Below, in pieces: positions 34,792 through 44,506 of a stretch of 64,000 bases of DNA. A program made the translations under genes and the position numbers. The notes under the pieces are model-generated. The model made no database searches, was not told where the DNA came from, and worked only from the letters and a program-made list of their open reading frames with translations. How positions within the stretch are numbered: the stretch's first letter is position 1; the number at the start of each line of letters is the position of its first letter. The stretch covers positions 1-64,000 of the forward strand of contig CAZGNO010000011.1 in assembly GCA_964527785.1 (NCBI GenBank), given 5' to 3'. This stretch comes from JADJXV01 sp964527785. GTDB taxonomy: Bacteria > Bacteroidota > Ignavibacteria > Kapaibacteriales > UBA961.

Positions 34792-35586
34792 ATGAATAAA
34801 TATATCTGCATTTTTTTCGCAGCTTTCTTGTTTGCTTCATGCACGAAAATAATTGATATTGACTTAAACTCTTCCAATCCGCAAATGGTAATTGAAGGAA
34901 GCATTTCTGATGAGCCGGGACCGTACACGGTCAAACTTTCCAGAACAGTCAACTTTAGCGATGCAAACACTTACCCGCCGGTTACCGGAGCATTGGTAAT
35001 TATTTCAGATAACACGGGTGTTACCGACACATTGAGCGAAACGGTATCGGGCTTGTACCAAACACACCACATATCAGGTACCCCGGGAAATACCTACACA
35101 TTAAAAGTTATTACAGAAGACAAGAAATATGACGCTGTTTCCACGATGCCAAACAAAGTAAATTTAGATTCAATTCAATTCGATTTGTTTAAAGACCCGG
35201 ATGAAACCGGAATTACTTTCGCAGTTGTACCTCTTTTCTTTGATCCGGTTGTATTTGGTAATAATTACCGCTTTTTCTTTTCTGCGAATGGAAAAGCAGA
35301 TAAATCCTATCAAGTCACCAACGATAATATTGGTAACGGAAGAATCAACCAACAACCTTTTTTTAGTGATGATGTGAAATTTCACGAAGGTGATACAGTA
35401 AGGGTTACGATGCTTTGCATTGATGTAAATACTTATAATTACTACTTCACCCTATCACAAATATCTGAAAGCGGACCCGGCAACGGCGCAGCACCATCCA
35501 ATCCGCCAAATAATATCACCGGCAACAATGCATTAGGAATTTTTTCTGCCTATACTACGCAAACAAAAACGGCAATTGCACATTAA
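34792..35586 (+). CDS. DUF4249 lipoprotein
   Basis: The start is ATG 34792; a reading from 34738 would overlap the receptor gene. The product of 264 residues has a lipoprotein signal (NKYICIFFAAFLFASC, lipid-anchored Cys near residue 17). The DUF4249 pattern follows directly: KIIDIDLNSSNPQMVIEGSI, EPGPYTVKLSRT, then a two-Ig-like beta arrangement (GALVIISDNTGVTDTL, GLYQTHHISGTPGNTY). DUF4249 genes usually follow a TonB receptor gene, as here. The role is unknown but expected at the outer membrane, perhaps in ligand capture or receptor assembly. It is probably the last gene of the operon. Confidence 0.85.
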   Translation: MNKYICIFFAAFLFASCTKIIDIDLNSSNPQMVIEGSISDEPGPYTVKLSRTVNFSDANTYPPVTGALVIISDNTGVTDTLSETVSGLYQTHHISGTPGNTYTLKVITEDKKYDAVSTMPNKVNLDSIQFDLFKDPDETGITFAVVPLFFDPVVFGNNYRFFFSANGKADKSYQVTNDNIGNGRINQQPFFSDDVKFHEGDTVRVTMLCIDVNTYNYYFTLSQISESGPGNGAAPSNPPNNITGNNALGIFSAYTTQTKTAIAH

Positions 35587-35698
35587 CAAACTTAGGGTGA
35601 TGTATACTACTAGTTAGAATATTTAAGATTCTGCTCCTAACTGATTAAAGAATAAACAAGTTAAATTTCATTGTATTTTCCAATCAATTTACCCTCAA

Positions 35699-37228
35699 TT
35701 ATACAGCATCATTCTTATACCGCAATACACCTGCTGTATAGGTGGCAACTACAGAAGTTGATGTAATCTCACCAACAGGGCACTGTGCAATGTTTGCATT
35801 ATGTATTACTATATCGGCATCAAATTTCGGTTGGATTATTCCCCTTCGGTAACTCATTCCGGCTGCTTCATGTGCCCATAATGTATAGGAAAATAACGCC
35901 TCCTGACGTGTAAGACATTCCTTATCAAACCATCCTCTCGTCTCTCCGAAGGGAATACGTCGTACAAATGCATCAATTCCTTGAAGCGGGTCGGCGGATT
36001 CAATCGGGAAGTCAGAACCTGCCGCTAGGGCAATTCCACTATTGCGTAATGAACGCCACGGATAACCATACTCACATCTCTCCCCTAACCGTTCTCGTGC
36101 CATCGCAGCATCACTGATACAGTGTATCGGCTGGACTGCTGCAGTTACGTTCGATACTGCGAAACGAGGCACATCATCAGGATGAACAATTTGTGCGTGT
36201 TCTATGCGAAGGATTGTATCAGCTTCGGCAATACCTTCTTTTCGCAGACGCTCATATACACTGAGTACCATTCGATTGGCTGCATCACCGATAGCATGGG
36301 TGGATATGTCCCATTGATATTCAATTCCCACTTTCGCCCTTCGATATAAATCATGTTCATTTATCAAAAACATCCCCTTAGTATGAGGAGCATCGGAATA
36401 TGGCTCCAAGAGTGCAGCACCCCGCGAACCAAGCGCACCATCGGCATAATATTTTAGTCCACATACACGAAAAAATTCACCAACAGCCGGAAGCAATCCT
36501 TCGTGCATCCATTCGTTATCTTGTGCTTTTACATACGATTGCACACGGATAGGAAGCTCTGCACGCTCTGCCAACTGACTAAAAATCGGAAGCAAATCTC
36601 CGGCAACATCCATATCGTGGACTTCAGTTATACCGTGACTGCTACAATGTTCTGCGGCAGCTTTCAGCATTGCAACTTGTTCACTAGCCGTATAAGAAGG
36701 AATGAATTTACGGACTAAATCCATTGCATTATCCACTAGAATACCGGTTGGATTACCGCTTTTGTCCTTAATGATTTCTCCCCCGGGAGGATTGGAGGTT
36801 GCCGATGTAATTCCTGCAATTGCAAGGGCTAGTGAATTCACCCATACTGAGTGTCCGTCTGCCCTTGAGAGATAGACAGGTGTGTCGGCAAATGCACTGT
36901 CGAGCATTCGAGCAGTCGGATATTCCTTTGTAGCCCATAGCTGCTGATTCCAGCCCATGCCAACTATCCATCCGCCACGGGTAGAGGGTTGCATTATGGC
37001 TCTTCCTACACACTCTTCAGCACTTTCGGCATCATAGAGTGATAAACCGTTTAGGCGTGTACCCAAACCAAGAATATGGGCGTGTGAATCTACAAAACCC
37101 GGTAAAGCCCAGCAATCAGGATAAAAATCAATCCCTGTTTCTGAGATAATTTTCACCCCACCCAAGATTGGCTCAACTGACTGTATACGACCACGCTCAA
37201 TACGAATTGTTGCTTGGATTGGTTCCAT
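35699..37228 (-). CDS. Amidohydrolase family protein, YtcJ-like (amidohydrolase_3)
   Basis: The 509-residue metal-dependent hydrolase has the metal-binding SHAHILGLG motif near residue 50, then HSVWVNSLAL, the EVHDMDVAGD and LKYYADGALGSRGAALLEPYSD elements (residues about 205-280), THAIGDAANRMVL and RIEHAQIVHPDD with further His ligands, and AAGSDFPIESADPL with the catalytic Asp. It ends in the short composite beta domain (FDADIVIHNANI). Members act on N-substituted amino acids, formamides or similar; the exact substrate is unknown. It has no signal peptide. It is the downstream partner of the ferredoxin gene only in strand, with a terminator between them. Confidence 0.88.
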   Translation of the reverse strand: MEPIQATIRIERGRIQSVEPILGGVKIISETGIDFYPDCWALPGFVDSHAHILGLGTRLNGLSLYDAESAEECVGRAIMQPSTRGGWIVGMGWNQQLWATKEYPTARMLDSAFADTPVYLSRADGHSVWVNSLALAIAGITSATSNPPGGEIIKDKSGNPTGILVDNAMDLVRKFIPSYTASEQVAMLKAAAEHCSSHGITEVHDMDVAGDLLPIFSQLAERAELPIRVQSYVKAQDNEWMHEGLLPAVGEFFRVCGLKYYADGALGSRGAALLEPYSDAPHTKGMFLINEHDLYRRAKVGIEYQWDISTHAIGDAANRMVLSVYERLRKEGIAEADTILRIEHAQIVHPDDVPRFAVSNVTAAVQPIHCISDAAMARERLGERCEYGYPWRSLRNSGIALAAGSDFPIESADPLQGIDAFVRRIPFGETRGWFDKECLTRQEALFSYTLWAHEAAGMSYRRGIIQPKFDADIVIHNANIAQCPVGEITSTSVVATYTAGVLRYKNDAV

Positions 37229-37262
37229 AGTGCAGTAAACTTTTAAGGTATTATTCTTTAAT

Positions 37263-37296
37263 AAAAAAGCCGATACGCTAAAGCAAGCATCGGCTT
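37263..37296 (-). terminator. Terminator after the ferredoxin gene (minus strand)
   Basis: AAGCCGAT and ATCGGCTT form the stem. Read on the minus strand the hairpin is followed by a T-run (complement of AAAAAA at 37263-37268). It lies 34 nt past the ferredoxin stop. Confidence 0.75.
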
Positions 37297-37329
37297 AGAA
37301 GATGTTTTAACCAACAGGAAAAATCATTA

Positions 37330-37677
37330 TCAATTTCTACGGCGATTAGGGTCAATTTCATTAAGATAATCCACCTTTGCTATCAATTTTTCTTCGCTTT
37401 CCACATTTTCCGGATCTGGCAGACAGCAATCTACAGGACATACTGCAGCACATTGAGGTTCATCGTGAAACGTCTTACATTCGGTACATTTATCAGGAAC
37501 TATATAATAATAATCGGGTGACCAAAAATCACGGTGAAATTTACCTGGTGATGTAGAATCGGTATAGGTATGGTCTCCGAGTGACCATACTGCACCTGAT
37601 TCGTAGATTGCTGTATTCGGGCATTCGGGTTCGCACGCTCCACAATTAATACAGTCGGAAGAAATGTAAATTGCCAT
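37330..37677 (-). CDS. 2[4Fe-4S] ferredoxin
   Basis: The 115-residue ferredoxin has a first cluster motif CINCGACEPECPNTAI near residue 10 and a second, CTECKTFHDEPQCAAVCPVDCC, in two parts near residue 63, with an insertion between its second and third Cys as in chlorobial and Allochromatium-type ferredoxins. A 40-residue insertion between the motifs and a C-terminal tail (SEEKLIAKVDYLNEIDPNRR) make it longer than clostridial types. It carries electrons for low-potential reductases in the cytosol. A GAGG run lies 8 nt before the ATG. A TATTTTTG box (complement of 37754-37761) lies further upstream. Confidence 0.92.
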   Translation of the reverse strand: MAIYISSDCINCGACEPECPNTAIYESGAVWSLGDHTYTDSTSPGKFHRDFWSPDYYYIVPDKCTECKTFHDEPQCAAVCPVDCCLPDPENVESEEKLIAKVDYLNEIDPNRRRN

Positions 37678-37790
37678 GAGTATATCCTCAATTAAAAGAG
37701 TGAGTTTTGTGTTCGCTTGGATTGATCTGACGATTTTAGCGCAAGTTTATTCACAAAAATAAGGATTTTTTTTGGGGTGAAGGGCATAGT

Positions 37791-39833
37791 TTACCCCAAT
37801 GACTGCAACCGTTGAATTTCATCCCGAAGTTCAGCAGCCCTTTCAAAGTCTAGTTCTTTTGCAGATTTTTTCATTTCTGCTTGCAATTGATCAACTAATT
37901 CTTTGCGCTGTTCGGGCGTCATAAATTTGAGCATCGGTTCGGCTGCCTTGCGGATTTTAGCAGTTTGATTATACTCGGCTTTTTTAGTTCTTTCTTCAGA
38001 AACATCTGCAATTGAAGTAGATGCCAAGATTTCCTCGAGCGATTTAAAGACTGTTCGCGGGTCAATATTATGCTCAATATTATAGGCAATTTGCTTTTCA
38101 CGTCTGCGGTTGGTTTCGTCCATAACAGCTTGCATCGAACGTGTAATTCTATCTGCATAGAGAATTACTCTGCCATTTACATTCCGAGCGGTACGTCCTG
38201 CAACCTGCATAAGCGAACGTTCACTCCTCAAGAATCCTTCTTTATCAGCATCCAAAATCGCAACCATCGAGACCTCCGGCATATCCAAACCTTCACGCAA
38301 AAGGTTCACACCTACGAGTACATCATATTCCCCTATCCGCAAATCTCGCAATATTTCAACCCGTTCCATCGTAACAACTTCCGAGTGAATATAAGCAACT
38401 TTTATATTTAACTTCTGGAGGTATTCCGCCAAATCTTCCGCCATTCGTTTCGTAAGTGTTGTTACGAGTACTCGCTCGCTTTTAGCTGTTCGTAAACGAA
38501 TTTCATGAACCAAATCATCAATTTGATTTTTTACGGGACGTACTTCCATCTCCGGGTCAACGAGACCTGTAGGGCGAATCACCTGTTCTACCACAACTCC
38601 TTGCGACTGCTCAAGCTCATAATTACCGGGAGTAGCACTTACAAATACAATTTGCGGAGCGACAGACTCAAACTCATCAAACTTCATCGGGCGATTCTCA
38701 AGGGCTGACGGCAATCGAAAACCATGATCTACCAGTGTCATTTTCCGTGCCCTGTCGCCGTTATACATCGCCCTAATCTGAGGAATCGAAACATGACTTT
38801 CGTCCACCATGAGCAGAAAGTCTTTCGGGAAATAATCGAACAAACAGGCAGGACGCTCACCCGGACTGCGACCCGCAATATGCATCGAATAATTTTCTAT
38901 ACCCGAACAGTACCCCACTTCCTTCATCATTTCCAAATCGAAGAGTGTTCGCTGCTCAAGTCGCTGCGCTTCCAAATATTTATCCTCAGCTCTAAACACT
39001 TTGAGACGTTCATAGAGTTCATCTCTTATTGACGACATAGCCCGTGCCATTTCGTTGGGTGAGCTTACGAATTGACGGGCAGGATAGAGCATTGCCGATT
39101 CTACTGCTCTGATAGTTTTGCCGTCTGAACGGTATATCCATAAGAGCCGTTCGATTGTATTGCCAAATAATTCAACTCGCAGCCCTTGATTTTCTTCATA
39201 TCCGGGAAGAATATCAATGGTATCCCCACGCACGCGAAATGTGCCCCGTCCCCATTCAAAATCATTGCGCGAAAAATACATATCCATTAGTTTTTGAATC
39301 AGTTGCTGACGTGAAATTTCCATACCAACCTTAAGCTGATAGAGCATTGATGCAAACGATTCTTGAGTGCCGATACCGTAAATGCAGCTTACCGACGCAA
39401 CAACTATCACATCTCGCCGCCCTTCAACTAAGGCACTCGTGGCACGTAGCCGCAAGCGGTCAATTTCGTCATTGATGGCAAAATCTTTCTCGATAAAGGT
39501 ATCGGTGGTTGGCATATACGCTTCCGGCTGATAATAGTCGTAATAGCTAATGAAAAACTCAACACTGTTATTCGGAAAAAAGCCACGAAACTCGCTGTAA
39601 AGTTGTGCAGCAAGTGTTTTGTTTGGAGAAATTACCAGTGTCGGCTTGCCTACTGCTTGAATTACATTACTCATTGTAAATGTCTTGCCCGAGCCGGTAA
39701 CCCCAAGCAATGTTTGCCGAGGGTCGCCACGCTCGATTCCCTCAATAAGTTCGGCTATAGCTTTGGGTTGGTCTCCGGAAGGAGTATAGTTTGATACCAG
39801 TTGAAAATTATCCGATGAAATTGCATTACTCAT
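37791..39833 (-). CDS. uvrB: UvrABC system protein B
   Basis: The 680-residue UvrB is the damage-verifying helicase-like subunit of nucleotide excision repair. Motifs in order: NYTPSGDQPKAIAEL, Walker A GVTGSGKTFTMSN, the beta-hairpin YYDYYQPEAYMPTTDTFIEKD in two halves (residues about 94-114), DEIDRLRLRAT, VDESHVSIPQ (Walker B), the helicase motifs VGVNLLREGLDMPE and QVAGRTARN, and the C-terminal UVR domain (DQLQAEMKKSAKELDFERAA) that binds UvrC. The length is normal. uvrA and uvrC are not in the window. queA is divergent from it. Confidence 0.97.
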   Translation of the reverse strand: MSNAISSDNFQLVSNYTPSGDQPKAIAELIEGIERGDPRQTLLGVTGSGKTFTMSNVIQAVGKPTLVISPNKTLAAQLYSEFRGFFPNNSVEFFISYYDYYQPEAYMPTTDTFIEKDFAINDEIDRLRLRATSALVEGRRDVIVVASVSCIYGIGTQESFASMLYQLKVGMEISRQQLIQKLMDMYFSRNDFEWGRGTFRVRGDTIDILPGYEENQGLRVELFGNTIERLLWIYRSDGKTIRAVESAMLYPARQFVSSPNEMARAMSSIRDELYERLKVFRAEDKYLEAQRLEQRTLFDLEMMKEVGYCSGIENYSMHIAGRSPGERPACLFDYFPKDFLLMVDESHVSIPQIRAMYNGDRARKMTLVDHGFRLPSALENRPMKFDEFESVAPQIVFVSATPGNYELEQSQGVVVEQVIRPTGLVDPEMEVRPVKNQIDDLVHEIRLRTAKSERVLVTTLTKRMAEDLAEYLQKLNIKVAYIHSEVVTMERVEILRDLRIGEYDVLVGVNLLREGLDMPEVSMVAILDADKEGFLRSERSLMQVAGRTARNVNGRVILYADRITRSMQAVMDETNRRREKQIAYNIEHNIDPRTVFKSLEEILASTSIADVSEERTKKAEYNQTAKIRKAAEPMLKFMTPEQRKELVDQLQAEMKKSAKELDFERAAELRDEIQRLQSLG

Positions 39834-39897
39834 TAGAAAATAAATATGTTAGGTGATATGTTTAATGTAATTAATTATAATAAAGAAAAGAAAGTAG

Positions 39898-39929
39898 TTG
39901 ATTTCACCCCTTCAAATATAGTATATTTG
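39898..39929 (+). promoter_or_regulatory. Candidate promoter in the uvrB-queA divergent region
   Basis: TTG at 39898-39900 and TATATTTG at 39922-39929 are 21 nt apart, matching the Bacteroidota TTG...TAnnTTTG layout. The queA ATG lies about 170 bp downstream, implying a long leader with no visible riboswitch fold. The rest of the 267-bp gap is AT-rich with no gene. Confidence 0.45.
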
Positions 39930-40100
39930 TATCCTTTTCCAAATTAAATCTCTATATTGAAGGTTCGGAAACCAAACAAATGTACGATAAATTCTGCCTC
40001 GACCTTCATTATTGTTCTGCCAAAAACCACCTACCTCTGCTAATGTTAACGAATATAGTAACTATAAATCTTTTTTTGTCAATTTCTTATACTAAACGAT

Positions 40101-41144
40101 ATGAAGCTCTCTGAATTCCGTTATGCTGCCCCAAAATCAACTATTGCAAAATTCCCAGCCGACCCACGAGATTCTGCTCGAATGATGGTACTCAACCGCG
40201 AAACAGGCGATATTGAAGATAAACAATTCTCGGACATACTCTCGTATTTCCAAAAAGGTGATTGCCTCGTCGTGAATGATACAAAAGTTTTTCCGGCAAA
40301 AGTATTTGGTAAGAAAGAAAAAACTAATGCTAAAATTGAAGTAATGCTTTTACGCGAACTTAAAAAACAAGAACGCATTTGGGATGTGCTCGTAGAACCC
40401 GCCAGAAAAGTACGAATCGGTAATAAAATTTACTTTGATAACAACAGATTTTATTGTGAAGTTATTGACAATACTACTTCACGAGGAAGAACTGTTCGCT
40501 TCAGTTATGAAGGTGATTTATTCAAAGTGATTGACCGTATTGGACAAATGCCTCTTCCGGGCTACATCAAGCGTGAGCCGACCGAACACGACAAGGAAAC
40601 CTATCAATGTGTTTTTGCCAATCCAACTAAAACTGCTTCAATTGCCCCTCCTTCCGGTGGATTGCATTTTACTGAAGCAATTATGAAAGAATTAGAGAAA
40701 AAAGGTGTGCGTATTGCCACGCTTACACTCAATATCGGTCAGGGTATATTCGAGTCAATTGAAGTAGAAGACCTTACTAAGCACAGAATGTACTCGGAGT
40801 ACTTTGAAATTACACGTGACAATGCTGATTTAATCAATAAATCACTCAAAGCTAAGAAACACGTCTATGCAGTCGGCTCTAGTGTGGCAAGAGCATTGGA
40901 AGCCAGTGTGCTTACCACAGGAATTGTAAAACCAAATAAAGGTTGGACAGATAAATTTATTTATCCACCGTTTGAATTTAAGATTGCAAACCGTCTTATT
41001 ACTAATTTCCATCCGCCTGCAACGCCTTCAATCCTTTTGACTGCAGCTTTTACAGGAACAGAACTGCTGTTCAAAGGGTATAAACGGGCAATCAAGAATG
41101 ATTACCGTTTCTATGCTTATGGCGATGCTATGCTGGTATTGTAA
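40101..41144 (+). CDS. queA: S-adenosylmethionine:tRNA ribosyltransferase-isomerase QueA
   Basis: QueA transfers the ribose part of S-adenosylmethionine to preQ1 in tRNA, making epoxyqueuosine; QueG then completes the pathway. The 347-residue protein starts MKLSEFRYAAPKSTIAKFPADPRD. It has the family motifs DCLVVNDTKVFPAKVFGKK, MPLPGYIKREPTEHDKETYQ, the central TASIAPPSGGLHFTEAIM and TLNIGQGIFESIEVEDLTKH, and the end motif TNFHPPATPSILLTAAFTG. The length is typical. With queE and queG this supports queuosine synthesis in the organism; tgt and the other early genes are not seen here. Confidence 0.96.
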   Translation: MKLSEFRYAAPKSTIAKFPADPRDSARMMVLNRETGDIEDKQFSDILSYFQKGDCLVVNDTKVFPAKVFGKKEKTNAKIEVMLLRELKKQERIWDVLVEPARKVRIGNKIYFDNNRFYCEVIDNTTSRGRTVRFSYEGDLFKVIDRIGQMPLPGYIKREPTEHDKETYQCVFANPTKTASIAPPSGGLHFTEAIMKELEKKGVRIATLTLNIGQGIFESIEVEDLTKHRMYSEYFEITRDNADLINKSLKAKKHVYAVGSSVARALEASVLTTGIVKPNKGWTDKFIYPPFEFKIANRLITNFHPPATPSILLTAAFTGTELLFKGYKRAIKNDYRFYAYGDAMLVL

Positions 41145-41262
41145 GAATTTAACCGATATAGTCTCTGTAGCTGGAAGTAAACGAATGTTTTTTTTAGTAT
41201 TTTCTGAAATATCACCGAATTACGTTTCAATCTTTTCTAAAATTGGTAAGTATTTGAATGCT

Positions 41263-41312
41263 TCGACGGGCTCAGCATGACATATTTTGTATGTTATTCT
41301 GAGCCCGACGTT
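41263..41312. repeat. REP-like inverted repeat (CGACGGGCTCAGCATGACAT)
   Basis: CGACGGGCTCAGCATGACAT near 41265-41284 pairs with ATGTTATTCTGAGCCCGACG near 41291-41310, 17 of 20 positions. GGGCTCAGCATGACA-type sequences are frequent dispersed intergenic repeats in this bacterial group. It lies between queA and the beta-CASP nuclease gene. Confidence 0.55.
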
Positions 41313-41376
41313 GTATGAATTACTTGTAGATTACTTGTATTTTACAGACTAAACTCTGTATAACTACTTTCTTACT

Positions 41377-42744
41377 ATGTCTAATTTTGTAACCTTCCTT
41401 GGTGGTGTTGAAGAAATAGGTGCAAACTCTTGCTTTCTTAATCTTGATGGTACAGGGATAATCATTGATGCAGGACTTCACCCCCGTATGCGTAAAGAAC
41501 GAACATTCCCCATTGTATACCCGATTCAAAATGAAGAAACCGATTATGCACTACTGACCCATGCCCACACAGACCACATCGGCGGACTCCCCTACCTCCT
41601 CAAACAGTTTCCTCACCTCAAATTAGTATCTACCCGTGCAACCCGTGATATTCTTGAAGTCATGCTCCAAAACACAGGCAAACTTCTTAGATTGAATCCA
41701 CCCGAAGATATATTAATATCTGATCTGGAATACTACAAACCAAGAAACATAGATGAAATAGCGTCAATGGTCGAAGCTGTGGTCTATAACACTCCTTTTG
41801 AACTCCTCGGAAGACGTGGCAATACCCCTGTCTTGACATCACTTCTCAATGCAGGTCATATCCTAGGTTCAGCCGGAATACTGTTAAACATCAACGGAAA
41901 AAATATTTTTCATACCGGAGATGTTCAGTTTCGCAACCAAGCTCTGCTTTCTAAAGCAGTTTTTCCAAAACACCATTTGGACTATTTGATTTGTGAATGC
42001 ACCAATGGTCGTACAGACGATGAAACACCTGATTACAAGCAAGAATCGCAACGTTTGGCAACATTTATCAACGACATTACTAACAATAACGGAAGTGTAC
42101 TTATTCCGTCGTTTGCTCTCGGCAAAACTCAGGAAATACTGACTGTTCTCTACCAATTAATGCGCAAAAGCGCAATTCCTGCTTTACCAATCTATTCAGG
42201 CGGTATTTCAAAAAAACTGTCAAATATCTATGATAGATATTGCTATGATGGCGGGCGTGTTGACAAGGGGTTTGAAGTAGCAGATATACCTCAAATACCG
42301 ATTGACCATGAAGAGCTTATGACCGGTGCATATTTCAAATCTCCTGCGATAGTTGTTGCCTCCAGCGGAATGATGAACGCCGGAACAACTTCCTACAAAC
42401 TGGCTACAAAATGGATGCAGCGACCAAACTTCGGCATAGCATTCATCGGCTACCAAGACGACGAAACTCCCGGCTATGCGTTACTTCATTCAGAGATTAG
42501 AAAAAACTTCCAATTTGCAGGTCAAAAATTACTGCGCAAATGCCACATCGGTAAATTCCGCTTCTCTGCTCATGCCAAACGTTCGGATATACTTGATTTT
42601 ATCCTCAACGCCTCACCGAAGCAACTTTATCTGGTTCATGGGGATGAAGATGCTTGCTCGTCACTTGCTTTGACGGTGATGGAACACCTCCCCCAAACAA
42701 AGGTTATTATTCCTATACTTGGAAAGCGGTATCAGCTTGGGTGA
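41377..42744 (+). CDS. Metallo-beta-lactamase / beta-CASP family RNA-processing nuclease
   Basis: The 455-residue protein begins FLGGVEEIGANSCFLNL, as in beta-CASP RNases. The two-zinc motif is His62-Ala-His64-Thr-Asp66-His67 (LLTHAHTDHIGGL), followed by SAGILLNINGKNIFHTGD. The beta-CASP part contains VLIPSFALGKTQEIL (motif A), VVASSGMMNAGTTSYKL and FSAHAKRSDILDF, and YLVHGDEDACSSL near the end. It has no KH domain and is smaller than RNase J (about 550 residues), so it resembles the CPSF73-like bacterial group. The likely role is RNA cleavage or 5'-3' trimming in the cytosol; the natural target is unknown. Confidence 0.87.
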   Translation: MSNFVTFLGGVEEIGANSCFLNLDGTGIIIDAGLHPRMRKERTFPIVYPIQNEETDYALLTHAHTDHIGGLPYLLKQFPHLKLVSTRATRDILEVMLQNTGKLLRLNPPEDILISDLEYYKPRNIDEIASMVEAVVYNTPFELLGRRGNTPVLTSLLNAGHILGSAGILLNINGKNIFHTGDVQFRNQALLSKAVFPKHHLDYLICECTNGRTDDETPDYKQESQRLATFINDITNNNGSVLIPSFALGKTQEILTVLYQLMRKSAIPALPIYSGGISKKLSNIYDRYCYDGGRVDKGFEVADIPQIPIDHEELMTGAYFKSPAIVVASSGMMNAGTTSYKLATKWMQRPNFGIAFIGYQDDETPGYALLHSEIRKNFQFAGQKLLRKCHIGKFRFSAHAKRSDILDFILNASPKQLYLVHGDEDACSSLALTVMEHLPQTKVIIPILGKRYQLG

Positions 42745-42958
42745 ATGATTTGGGCGTAGACTAGATTAACAATTATTCTACATTCATTTTCAATCCCATT
42801 ACCAACCTTCTAATGTCGTGCTTGCGCTTAGTGTTAACGTAGATTCAAGCCATAACTTCACACTCTGAACAAATGTCCGTTACCATCTGATTACAGTGTT
42901 TCCCAAACCAATGCATATTTCCACGCATACTCATCTGCGAACTGCACTTAAACAGATA

Positions 42959-44098
42959 TTACAATAGTTCCTTAATCATCGCACCTACTCTTTCGCCCCA
43001 TATATCCCAATTAAACTTTATATTAAACTGTTTGCGGCTTTGAAGAACTAATTTTAGATATTCATCAGTATTTCTCCATACCTTTTCAATAACATCAGCA
43101 TAGTCTTTTGCTCCGGAAGAAAGCTCCATTACATAACCGTTGACAGCATTTTGAATAATCTCTGTAACACCACCGGTATTTGTGGTAATAGAGGGAACTC
43201 CATACGCACCGGCTTCACAAAATACAATTCCATACGCCTCTTGACGAGTAGGGAGAATAAAGAAACTTGATGCTAGAAACAGTTCTGCAAATATCTTCTT
43301 TTGAGTAGGAATATTTTTATTCAGAAAGGGAATGACTCGAAGATTTTTATGACGGAATTCTATCGGCGGAGTACATCCGCAAACAGTCAATGTGGTATTA
43401 ATACCACGATTCAGAAGTTCCAGCATTGTTTCATAGGCAATACGCCCCCCTTTACGTTCCCAATCCACGCCAACAAACAGTAGATTACACACCTCGCCTT
43501 GCTTTTTTTTCTGAATGATACTCATTTCAGGTATATCTTCATTGTCTATATTTGCACCGAACGGTACACATTCGATTCTGGATTTAGGGAGTTTATAATC
43601 CAAGCGAGCAGAATTTGCAGCCCATTCCGATGGATAGATAATTAAACGAGATTTTGCAAGTGACATTTGCTCGATTTTGTGATGTACACGTTGTGAATTC
43701 ACAGTCAGTTTTGAATATTCAGGATAATATCCTTGAATTAGTTGAGAGGTGATATCATTTATTGATATAATGGGTATATCGGTTTCTATCAAGCAAAGCT
43801 CTGTAGAAGAAGATGCTGCAACGATTACGTCGAAGTGCCCTTTGTCAATTTTCGGTTGGAAAAAGTTCGCGTACTTTCTGGCAAGAGAAAAGTTATGAAC
43901 AAAATTATACCGTTTTGTTGTCAGTTTTTGAAGGATTTTATTACCTACTTTCCCCCAAAACATTGGATTACCGGGGATTGGACCAAGGTGAGTAACTTCC
44001 CCGCAATGTAGTTCCAACTGTTTTGCAATATAGTATGATATACCCGACCACGTTCTTTTATTTTGGCTGTCTCCCGACGATAAAAAACCAATATTCAT
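42959..44098 (-). CDS. GT4-family (GT-B fold) glycosyltransferase
   Basis: The start is placed at ATG 44098 (MNIGFLSSGDSQNKRTWSG); an ATG at 44107 adds three residues. The 379-residue cytosolic enzyme shows the N-terminal acceptor domain (SGISYYIAKQL, DVIVAASSSTE) and the C-terminal nucleotide-sugar domain with LLFVGVDWERKGG, then FILPTRQEAYGIVFCEAGAYGVP, which includes the E-x7-E motif, and TNTGGVTEIIQ. The donor and acceptor are unknown; cell-surface polysaccharide or glycoprotein synthesis is typical. It stands alone, with a terminator upstream separating it from the next minus-strand gene. Confidence 0.88.
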   Translation of the reverse strand: MNIGFLSSGDSQNKRTWSGISYYIAKQLELHCGEVTHLGPIPGNPMFWGKVGNKILQKLTTKRYNFVHNFSLARKYANFFQPKIDKGHFDVIVAASSSTELCLIETDIPIISINDITSQLIQGYYPEYSKLTVNSQRVHHKIEQMSLAKSRLIIYPSEWAANSARLDYKLPKSRIECVPFGANIDNEDIPEMSIIQKKKQGEVCNLLFVGVDWERKGGRIAYETMLELLNRGINTTLTVCGCTPPIEFRHKNLRVIPFLNKNIPTQKKIFAELFLASSFFILPTRQEAYGIVFCEAGAYGVPSITTNTGGVTEIIQNAVNGYVMELSSGAKDYADVIEKVWRNTDEYLKLVLQSRKQFNIKFNWDIWGERVGAMIKELL

Positions 44099-44283
44099 AC
44101 ACAACAATATAAAAAATATATAAAACCGCTTCGTTTCATGCTTCGACGAATTGACTTGGGAATAATTTATACAAGCATGGATTAATAAACGATAAAACTA
44201 AATTGATAATAGGAACTATACACAACGAGTTCTACATCTAAACGGATAGTTCTTGATGCTCTAAAAATATTACAAAACTAACA

Positions 44284-44320
44284 TAAAAAGCCGTATGCTT
44301 ATTGATGGAAGCATACGGCT
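44284..44320 (-). terminator. Rho-independent terminator (minus strand)
   Basis: AGCCGTATGCT at 44289-44299 pairs perfectly with AGCATACGGCT at 44310-44320. Read on the minus strand the hairpin is followed by a T-run. It lies 257 nt past the VIT-protein stop and upstream of the glycosyltransferase start. Confidence 0.75.
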
Positions 44321-44506
44321 TAACTATTTTGGATCTTGCTATAGATATAAATTAAGGGTAACTGTCGTCATGAAATTAACACGTTCATACGAAAGTTCAC
44401 ACGTGTATTCTTTTTTGACGGATGTAAATACGTTCTGATACTAACTGAGCTTTCAAAATAAGACATAATATACACTTCATTGAAAGCCCAATAAGTCACT
44501 TTAACA

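Noticed and set aside
44137..44160. Short ATGCTTCGACGA-type fragment resembling the repeat at 41263
   Set aside because: Only a partial single arm is present, with no partner arm nearby, so it is not called as an element.
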